The position numbers and the translations under genes are program-made. Shown here one piece after another: positions 1-3,940 of a DNA stretch of 5,181 bases (the stretch's first letter is position 1; each line of letters begins with the position of its first letter). Below the pieces are notes generated by a model. That model was not told the origin of the DNA and searched no databases. It saw only the letters and a list, made by a program, of their open reading frames with translations. This stretch comes from an uncultured Clostridia bacterium (GTDB lineage: Bacteria > Bacillota > Clostridia > Christensenellales > UBA1242): the NCBI GenBank assembly GCA_947628195.1, contig CANQZB010000074.1, forward strand, positions 1 to 5,181. The letters are read 5' to 3'.

Positions 1-1606
1 TGGCGAAACTGGTGCCGGCAAAAGCATCATGCTAGATGCATTGAGTTTTGTTTTTGGTGGCCGTGCGGATAGAACTTTAATTCGTTCGGGCGAAAGCAAA
101 ATGAAGGTGGAAGCCGTGTTTACTTTGCTCACTGGCGCACAAAAACAGTTTGTGCTTGATGAAGTTGGCATAGATTGTGCTGATGAATTGTTTTTATCCC
201 GAGAGTTAGATAGCACAGGCAAAAATGTGTGCAAAATTAATGGCGAACTTGTGCCACTAACCGCTGTTAAAAAAATATGTTTGCGCCTTGTGGATGTGCA
301 CGGGCAGAGTGAACATCTTGCCATTTTAAATAACGATTACCAACTGCAAATTATAGATTTATTTAGCAAGTCTGCCGAAGGCGTTTTGGCAGAACTTCGC
401 ACCAAAATTGACGAGTTAAAGTCGGTTGAAGCCGAAATTAAAGCGCTTGGCGGAAGCGAAGCGGAAAAACAAAATTTAATTGATTTATACACATATCAAA
501 TTAACGAAATAGAAAATGCAAAAATTGGCGAACAGGAATTTGAAAGCCTAACCGCCGAAAAAAAAGAGATGCAAAAATTTGAGCATATTAATGAAAACTT
601 AAAAGCGTGCTACGAGGCATTAAGCAAAAATAATTTTGGCGAGTCGGCACAAAACCTAATTTATTCTGCAGTCAAAAACCTGCAACAGATAAGCGATATT
701 AACGCGCACTATTTGGAACTATATAACCGCCTTAACAGTTTAAGTTTGGAGCTCGAAGATATTTCCAACACCGTGCACGCGGATTTAGTTAACAACGTTT
801 TTGATGAAAACCGCTTCAATTACATAGACGAGCGCCTAGATTACATTAAAAGTTTGTTTAGAAAATATGGCGGGGATTATTCAGCCATGCGCGAATATTA
901 CTCTTCCACCGCAAATAAGTTAGATAATCTAATTAACAGTGCGGAAAAGCACGCCAAACTAACCGAACAAAAGCAAAATTTGTTAGCAGAAATTTTAAAA
1001 ATTGAAAGTAAACTAACAAAAATAAGGGAAAAATCTGCCAACGAACTTTCCGCCCGCATTGGGGAAGAACTTAAATTTTTGGGCATGCCAAATGCGCGCA
1101 TGTCGGTGGAATTTAGCCGCATCCCAGAAGAATATTCTTACACGGGTGCGGATAGGGTGGAATTTATGTTTTCTGCCAACCGCGGGTTTGAATTAAAGCC
1201 GTTAAACAAGGTTGTTTCGGGCGGGGAAATGAGCCGTGTTATGCTTGCCTACAAAATTGTTGTTGGCGGGGTGGATAACATTTCCACCATTGTGTTTGAT
1301 GAAATTGATACCGGCCTTAGCGGAAACATTGCCAGCACAGTTGCCGAATATATGGCAAGGCTATCTAAGCAAAAACAAATTATTGCAGTATCCCACCTGC
1401 CACAAATTTGCGCCATGGCAGATAACAACATTAAAGTTGAAAAGTTTAGCGATAAATTAACCACTCACACCCAAGCCAATAAACTTGAAGGCGAAAATTT
1501 ACTAAAAGAAATTGCCCGCCTTATGGGTGCGGAAGCAAATGAAACCGGCCTACGCGCCAGCACAGATTTAAAACAAAAATGCAATTTATATAAAGAAAAA
1601 TTATAG
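1..1606 (+). CDS. recN: DNA repair protein RecN (5' end cut off by window edge)
   Basis: RecN is an SMC-like ABC ATPase acting in recombinational repair of double-strand breaks in the cytoplasm. The frame is open from base 2; counting that codon as residue 1, 534 residues are visible. The first eight, GETGAGKS, are the Walker A loop. In the family about 29 residues precede it, so the full protein would be near 560 aa, the usual length. Further landmarks are the RecN-typical VDVHGQSEH (97-105), a charged coiled-coil region at about 150-370, the ABC signature VVSGGEMSR (404-412), Walker B ending in D433-E434 of VFDEIDTG, and the H-loop VSHLPQ with H465. All catalytic motifs are intact and no frameshift is seen. 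The first ATG in the window (29) lies inside the gene and is not the start. In Bacillota recN often sits in a cluster with ahrC and sporulation genes, but the genes downstream here are unrelated. The family call is certain. Confidence 0.97.
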   Translation, partial: GETGAGKSIMLDALSFVFGGRADRTLIRSGESKMKVEAVFTLLTGAQKQFVLDEVGIDCADELFLSRELDSTGKNVCKINGELVPLTAVKKICLRLVDVHGQSEHLAILNNDYQLQIIDLFSKSAEGVLAELRTKIDELKSVEAEIKALGGSEAEKQNLIDLYTYQINEIENAKIGEQEFESLTAEKKEMQKFEHINENLKACYEALSKNNFGESAQNLIYSAVKNLQQISDINAHYLELYNRLNSLSLELEDISNTVHADLVNNVFDENRFNYIDERLDYIKSLFRKYGGDYSAMREYYSSTANKLDNLINSAEKHAKLTEQKQNLLAEILKIESKLTKIREKSANELSARIGEELKFLGMPNARMSVEFSRIPEEYSYTGADRVEFMFSANRGFELKPLNKVVSGGEMSRVMLAYKIVVGGVDNISTIVFDEIDTGLSGNIASTVAEYMARLSKQKQIIAVSHLPQICAMADNNIKVEKFSDKLTTHTQANKLEGENLLKEIARLMGAEANETGLRASTDLKQKCNLYKEKL

Positions 1607-1621
1607 TTTTTTATAAGGTAG

Positions 1622-1727
1622 AGATTGCCACGTCGCTTTGCTCCTCGCAATGACTGTGGAATTTTGTGGGGTCCCTATAAATATGTCATTACGAGAGATT
1701 TCCACCATGGAAATCGCGTGGTAATCT
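1622..1727. repeat. Two-armed palindromic intergenic repeat
   Basis: The element has two arms in inverted orientation: left 1622-1654 and right 1685-1727, with a 30-base spacer. The outer ends AGATTGCCACG (1622-1632) and CGTGGTAATCT (1717-1727) are complementary except for one G-T pair. The inner ends CTCGCAATGAC (1644-1654) and GTCATTACGAG (1685-1695) match at 10 of 11 positions. Each arm can also fold alone: ATTGC/GCAAT closes the left arm and ATTAC/GTAAT the right. The right arm additionally holds an 8-bp hairpin GATTTCCA/TGGAAATC (1697-1704/1708-1715). The sequence type, GTCATTGCGAGGAG...GGCAATCT, resembles a short dispersed repeat that I recall from many bacterial genomes; that is recollection, not a search. 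It encodes nothing and lies between recN and its terminator. Confidence 0.75.
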
Positions 1728-1746
1728 GTTTTTAAAAGTGATACGT

Positions 1747-1776
1747 AAAAAACCACCAACTAAATGGTGGCTTTTT
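1747..1776. terminator. Bidirectional rho-independent terminator between recN and the XRE gene
   Basis: A run of six A (1747-1752), the stem CCACCA (1753-1758), a 6-base loop, TGGTGG (1765-1770) and then C and five T (1772-1776). Read on either strand it gives a GC-rich stem followed by a T tract. On the minus strand it begins at the stop codon of the XRE gene (1775-1777). On the plus strand it is the first convincing terminator after recN, about 140 bases downstream. Confidence 0.82.
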
Positions 1777-1978
1777 AATTTTCTAAACCTAATAAATAAT
1801 CAGCAGATACTTTAAAGTATAGTGCAATATTATAAATATTTTCTGCGTTTGGCAAACGTTCGCCAAGTTCCCATCTTTTTACTGTATTATTGCTTACTTT
1901 TAAAATTTCCGCTAGTTTAACGTATGTTAGATTATTTTCAAGTCTTAAATCTTTAAACCTTTCACAAAAAACTTTCAT
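1775..1978 (-). CDS. Small Cro/C1-type (XRE) helix-turn-helix regulator, 67 aa
   Basis: A DNA-binding protein made almost entirely of one Cro/C1-type helix-turn-helix domain. Helix 2 is about residues 19-26 (YVKLAEIL), the recognition helix about 30-38 (NNTVKRWEL), followed by the family-typical G39-x-x-x-P43 turn. The C-terminal YLLGL (61-65) is a hallmark of XRE repressors. There is no extra dimerisation, peptidase or toxin domain. The ATG is the only reasonable start, because an in-frame TAA lies six codons upstream. No Shine-Dalgarno sequence precedes it; instead TAAAAT lies 7 bases upstream, which would suit a leaderless mRNA. The gene is divergent from a second HTH gene 91 bases away. 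Its likely targets are that shared promoter region and possibly its own promoter. Family assignment is firm; the target and the repressor role are inference. Confidence 0.9.
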   Translation of the reverse strand: MKVFCERFKDLRLENNLTYVKLAEILKVSNNTVKRWELGERLPNAENIYNIALYFKVSADYLLGLEN

Positions 1979-2012
1979 ATAAAAAATTTTACTTTATTTA
2001 AGACTAAAATTG

Positions 2013-2041
2013 TTGACATTGACTAAATGGTCAATTATAAT
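2013..2041 (+). promoter_or_regulatory. Consensus sigma-A promoter of the plus-strand HTH gene
   Basis: TTGACA (2013-2018) and TATAAT (2036-2041) are both exact consensus hexamers, with the ideal 17-base spacer. Transcription should begin near 2048. Such a perfect promoter is expected to be very active unless repressed, which fits the inverted repeat inside it and the neighbouring repressor-type gene. Confidence 0.88.
2018..2035. promoter_or_regulatory. Candidate operator: 18-bp inverted repeat inside the promoter spacer
   Basis: ATTGAC (2018-2023) and GTCAAT (2030-2035) are perfect inverted copies separated by TAAATG. The dyad fills the gap between the -35 and -10 hexamers, so a dimer bound there would block RNA polymerase. 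The size and symmetry suit a Cro/C1-type dimer. The obvious candidate binders are the two HTH proteins encoded on either side. The dyad is seen directly; binding is inference. Confidence 0.55.
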
Positions 2042-2058
2042 ATATATTAAGCATAAAA

Positions 2059-2065
2059 AGAGGAA
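2059..2065 (+). promoter_or_regulatory. Ribosome binding site deciding the start at 2070
   Basis: AGAGGAA lies 4 bases before the ATG at 2070 and downstream of the predicted transcription start near 2048. It rules out the in-frame ATG at 2010, which lies upstream of the -35 hexamer and so outside the transcript. Confidence 0.75.
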
Positions 2066-2069
2066 AGAT

Positions 2070-2279
2070 ATGGAATATTTTTTAGATTTAGATAAAATTG
2101 AAACTTTTATTAAAAACAGGGGTTGGAGCAAATTGGAGTTTTGTAAAGTTTGCGGTATTCCGCCTAGTGTTTATTATAAATTAGGGCACAAAAACCTGAC
2201 GATGACGAACGATATGCTTTTAAGTATTGCAAAAGTGATGGGCGTTAGTGTGGTTGAAATTATAAAAATAAAAAAATAA
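2070..2279 (+). CDS. Small Cro/C1-type helix-turn-helix protein, 69 aa
   Basis: A second single-domain HTH protein. It has a helix 2/helix 3 pair at about residues 20-29 (SKLEFCKVCG) and 31-39 (PPSVYYKLG), then a helical C-terminal part with the family-typical LLSIAKVMGVSVVEII (50-65). This layout is that of compact YozG-like Cro/C1 proteins. Similarity to the neighbouring 67-aa regulator is limited to the fold. The start at 2070 is chosen over 2010 because of the AGAGGAA ribosome binding site and because the promoter lies between the two ATGs. Its strong promoter contains an operator-like dyad, so expression is probably gated by the divergent regulator, by itself, or by both, in the style of a phage Cro/CI pair. 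No toxin, integrase or phage gene accompanies it. The family is clear; targets are unknown. Confidence 0.87.
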   Translation: MEYFLDLDKIETFIKNRGWSKLEFCKVCGIPPSVYYKLGHKNLTMTNDMLLSIAKVMGVSVVEIIKIKK

Positions 2280-2297
2280 GCGGTGGGCTTATTTTTT
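2271..2297. terminator. Bidirectional terminator overlapping both convergent stop codons
   Basis: A perfect 11-bp stem pairs AAAAAATAAGC (2271-2281) with GCTTATTTTTT (2287-2297) around a GGTGG loop. The TAA of the HTH gene (2277-2279) and the TAA of the ferredoxin gene (2289-2291, minus) both lie inside the stem. The A and T runs supply T tracts in either direction. Confidence 0.85.
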
Positions 2298-2480
2298 CTT
2301 GCTTGGGGTTTCTTCCTTATATATGTCAATGGCCTGCATTGGGCAAAAGTTCATGCACCCGCCACATTTTACGCATTTTTTAGGGTCTATCTGCGCTTTG
2401 CCGTTAACAATGCTTATTGCGCCCACCGGGCAAATGTTTACACAGCCACCGCAAGTTATACATTTATTTCTATCAACCAT
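2289..2480 (-). CDS. 2[4Fe-4S] ferredoxin, 63 aa
   Basis: A small cytoplasmic electron carrier of the bacterial (clostridial) 2[4Fe-4S] type. It has two complete CxxCxxCxxxCP motifs: C7, C10, C13, C17 and C36, C39, C42, C46. In the family the fourth Cys of each motif ligates the cluster built on the other motif, so both clusters should form. The two halves are clear internal duplicates (CITCGGCVNICPVGAI against CVKCGGCMNFCPMQAI). A short Lys-rich tail (EETPSKKK) follows. The start has an AAGGAGA ribosome binding site five bases upstream and a good promoter. It stands alone without an oxidoreductase partner, so its redox partners cannot be told from the context. It would suit low-potential electron transfer in an anaerobe. 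Confidence 0.95.
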   Translation of the reverse strand: MVDRNKCITCGGCVNICPVGAISIVNGKAQIDPKKCVKCGGCMNFCPMQAIDIYKEETPSKKK

Positions 2481-2504
2481 AATTTCTCCTTTTGTGATAT
2501 TTAC

Positions 2505-2533
2505 ATTTTAGCAAAATGCGGGGGAATAGTCAA
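2505..2533 (-). promoter_or_regulatory. Sigma-A promoter of the ferredoxin gene
   Basis: On the minus strand, TTGACT (2533-2528), a 17-base spacer ending in TGC, and TAAAAT (2510-2505). Each hexamer matches consensus at 5 of 6 positions, and the TG before the -10 gives an extended -10 element. The leader would be about 17 bases and would contain the AAGGAGA site at 2491-2485. Confidence 0.8.
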
Positions 2534-2534
2534 T

Positions 2535-2569
2535 AAAAAATGCCAACTGTTTAAAATTGGCAATTTTTT
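2535..2569 (-). terminator. Terminator of the 198-aa gene
   Basis: On the minus strand, directly after the TAA (2573-2571), an A run leads into the stem TTGCCAA/TTGGCA (core 2562-2557 and 2546-2541) with a 10-base loop, then six T (2540-2535). An A tract on the other side makes it symmetrical, but no plus-strand gene needs it. The T tract ends one base from the ferredoxin -35 hexamer. Confidence 0.82.
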
Positions 2570-2570
2570 A

Positions 2571-3167
2571 TTATGTTAAGTTGGCGCGGTTGGTTTTACC
2601 TGCATTTAATTCCTTTTTAGATAATAAGAAACTCTTTTTAGGCGGTTCAATAATAAAATCTTCTATATCAACCTTGGTGTTATGCACGCCGGCGTCATGT
2701 AAAGACTGGCTTATTAAATGATATTCAATTTCGCCCGCTTTATTTTTTTGCTTTACAATAAAATAGCAGTAATCTTCGGCTTCGTAATCGCTATAAAAGT
2801 CTACATCCGGATTGTATGCAATGTTAAAGAAGGCGGGGCTATCCAACCCATAATCCGCACCGTCAAAAAATATTTCGTGTTTCTGGTCAAGCGGAATTTC
2901 TTTTAACTGCTTTTTGCTGATAGGGCACATTTCCAAATAAAGCGAAGAATTGTTGTAATAAATTAACATTTTAATATTATTGTAATCGAAGTGCGCGCTA
3001 ATTTGATAATTTTTGCCAGCATATTCAATATTTCTGCATTCGCGCACAATGTCTATCACTTCTTCTGGCAAGGAGTTAATAAAGGTGAAGAAATAGTGCC
3101 TGGCCTCGCTGTTGTTTAACAACAATGCATTTAAAATGCGATTTAATTGTGGAATATTAAATATCAT
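2571..3167 (-). CDS. Uncharacterised soluble protein, 198 aa
   Basis: I do not recognise this protein. It has no signal peptide or membrane segment. The N-terminal 45 residues look helical, the middle (about 48-110) alternates like beta strands and is rich in Tyr and Asn (for example YYNNSSLYLEM at 70-80). An acidic stretch, DVDFYSDYEAEDY, lies around residues 121-134, and the last 25 residues are basic and probably disordered. It has few cysteines and no metal-binding or nucleotide-binding motif that I can name. Real-gene status is supported by the AGGTGA ribosome binding site (3179-3174), an upstream promoter and a proper terminator at the stop. It is followed by the ferredoxin gene, which has its own promoter, and preceded by a membrane-protein gene on the same strand 78 bases away, with which it may be co-transcribed. 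Confidence 0.8.
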   Translation of the reverse strand: MIFNIPQLNRILNALLLNNSEARHYFFTFINSLPEEVIDIVRECRNIEYAGKNYQISAHFDYNNIKMLIYYNNSSLYLEMCPISKKQLKEIPLDQKHEIFFDGADYGLDSPAFFNIAYNPDVDFYSDYEAEDYCYFIVKQKNKAGEIEYHLISQSLHDAGVHNTKVDIEDFIIEPPKKSFLLSKKELNAGKTNRANLT

Positions 3168-3185
3168 ACATAATCACCTAAAGGC

Positions 3186-3214
3186 AGTTTAGCACTATTT
3201 TGGCGGACTGTCAA
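3186..3214 (-). promoter_or_regulatory. Sigma-A promoter of the 198-aa gene
   Basis: On the minus strand, exact TTGACA (3214-3209), a 17-base spacer ending in TGC, and TAAACT (3191-3186, 4 of 6). The predicted start near 3179 falls on the AGGTGA ribosome binding site, so the leader would be only about 12 bases. It shares the TGC-TAAA extended -10 form with the ferredoxin promoter. Confidence 0.68.
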
Positions 3215-3245
3215 TAATGTTTTTAAAAATTTTTAAATTTATAAT

Positions 3246-3839
3246 TTAAAACACCAACAAAAGAACGAACGATTTTAAAATGCACAAAACAATGCAAAAC
3301 AGCAAGCAAACGGCAATTAGCGCAAGAGATAAAACTGGCAAACAACTTTCAGATTTGTTAAAACAGCTTTTAAAATAACCATCTCCGCCCAAAGTGGATA
3401 AATCTAATAAAATTAGCAAAAGCAAACTGAAAACGGCAAAATAATAAACAAGCAAAAACAGCAGAAGCATAAGCGAATTAAACAGCCCATAAATTAACAA
3501 AATGCTCGTGAACACCAGCGCTTGCGCGTAAACATAATAAAGATAAAAAACAACGGCAAGCGGAAACAAAAACTTTTTACTGCAAAAAACCCAAATAACT
3601 AAATAAAATATCAGCAAACTTATAATAGTTCCGGTTAAAAGAAACACAAAACCGCACTGCCCACGCAAAAATTTAATAAACGCAATGTTGGTTAAATCTA
3701 TTGGCATAAATCCGCCCGAAAGATTAACCGCCGAAATAACCGCCAGCACAATGGCCAACAAAGATAGCGCAATTAAAATTACAAACAGCAGTTTTTTTGC
3801 CTTGATATTAAAAATTATGGAATTAAAAATATTTCCCAT
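3246..3839 (-). CDS. Uncharacterised polytopic membrane protein, 197 aa
   Basis: An integral membrane protein with about six hydrophobic segments: roughly residues 17-40, 64-86, 91-110, a weaker one at 111-121, 122-146 and 167-188. The N-terminal K13, K15 and K16 suggest that the N-terminus is cytoplasmic. A loop with two prolines/acids and a basic patch (about 41-62) follows the first segment, and a Gly/Cys-containing hydrophilic loop (149-166) precedes the last. No catalytic motif is visible. The layout of one early helix, a loop, then a bundle is like SpoIIM/DUF95-type proteins, but I see no diagnostic residues, so I leave it unnamed. No Shine-Dalgarno sequence precedes the ATG; an in-frame stop lies a short way upstream with no other ATG, GTG or TTG between. 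The stop is followed by A+T-rich DNA without a GC-rich terminator, so read-through into the 198-aa gene is possible. Confidence 0.75.
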   Translation of the reverse strand: MGNIFNSIIFNIKAKKLLFVILIALSLLAIVLAVISAVNLSGGFMPIDLTNIAFIKFLRGQCGFVFLLTGTIISLLIFYLVIWVFCSKKFLFPLAVVFYLYYVYAQALVFTSILLIYGLFNSLMLLLFLLVYYFAVFSLLLLILLDLSTLGGDGYFKSCFNKSESCLPVLSLALIAVCLLFCIVLCILKSFVLLLVF

Positions 3840-3844
3840 AATAC

Positions 3845-3873
3845 ATTTTATGCTAATTCTTTGCAGTTTTTAA
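3845..3873 (-). promoter_or_regulatory. Possible promoter giving a leaderless membrane-protein mRNA
   Basis: On the minus strand, TTAAAA (3873-3868, 4 of 6), a 17-base spacer and TAAAAT (3850-3845, 5 of 6). The expected start falls at or within a base or two of the ATG at 3839, which would explain the lack of a ribosome binding site. Weak -35, so tentative. Confidence 0.4.
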
Positions 3874-3898
3874 CAAATAATTATATTTTTCATAGTAT
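3870..3898 (+). promoter_or_regulatory. Promoter of the collagen-like gene
   Basis: TTAACA (3870-3875, 5 of 6), a 17-base spacer and TAGTAT (3893-3898, 4 of 6), giving a start near 3905. The same stretch also reads as AC (3873-3874), 16 bases, then CATAGTAT (3891-3898), close to the sporulation sigma-K pattern AC-N16-CATAnnnTA. The sequence cannot decide between them. Confidence 0.5.
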
Positions 3899-3902
3899 GA
3901 AG

Positions 3903-3922
3903 TAGGTAGTTAACTCTACCTA
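3903..3922 (+). promoter_or_regulatory. Hairpin at the predicted 5' end of the collagen-like mRNA
   Basis: TAGGTAG (3903-3909) pairs perfectly with CTACCTA (3916-3922) around the loop TTAACT. It lies within a few bases of the predicted transcription start and 8 bases before the AAGGAG ribosome binding site (3931-3936). There is no T tract, so it is not a terminator. A 5'-terminal stem-loop of this kind often protects mRNA from decay; that role is inferred. Confidence 0.5.
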
Positions 3923-3940
3923 AAATACAAAAGGAGAAAT

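Noticed and set aside
1236..1464. Alternative-frame proteins inside recN (1236-1460 plus, 1249-1464 minus, 898-1122 minus)
   Set aside because: They overlap intact, conserved RecN motifs and have no start signals.
1465..1650. Minus-strand 61-aa open frame beginning MRGAKRRGNLYL
   Set aside because: It starts in the palindromic repeat and runs antisense through the end of recN; the N-terminal peptide is just the repeat translated. No ribosome binding site or family.
1607..1774. tRNA, riboswitch or small gene between recN and the XRE gene
   Set aside because: No cloverleaf, no riboswitch core and no open frame with a ribosome binding site; the stretch is explained by the palindromic repeat and terminator.
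2006..2034. Minus-strand promoter TTGACC-17-AATTTT for the 67-aa XRE gene
   Set aside because: The -35 is good but the -10 is poor. The -35 lies in the other arm of the operator dyad, so symmetry alone produces it. Kept only as an alternative to the leaderless reading.
2010..2069. Longer start for the plus-strand HTH gene at the ATG at 2010
   Set aside because: This ATG lies before the -35 hexamer of the consensus promoter and has no ribosome binding site; the added residues are low complexity. 2070 is preferred.
2283..2579. Plus-strand open frames across the ferredoxin gene (2283-2579 and 2299-2511)
   Set aside because: They are antisense shadows of a gene with two perfect iron-sulfur motifs, promoter and ribosome binding site.
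3231..3251. A/T-only palindrome TTTTAAATT/AATTTAAAA at the end of the membrane-protein gene as a terminator
   Set aside because: The stem has no G-C pairs and would be very weak; in DNA this A+T-rich such palindromes arise by chance.
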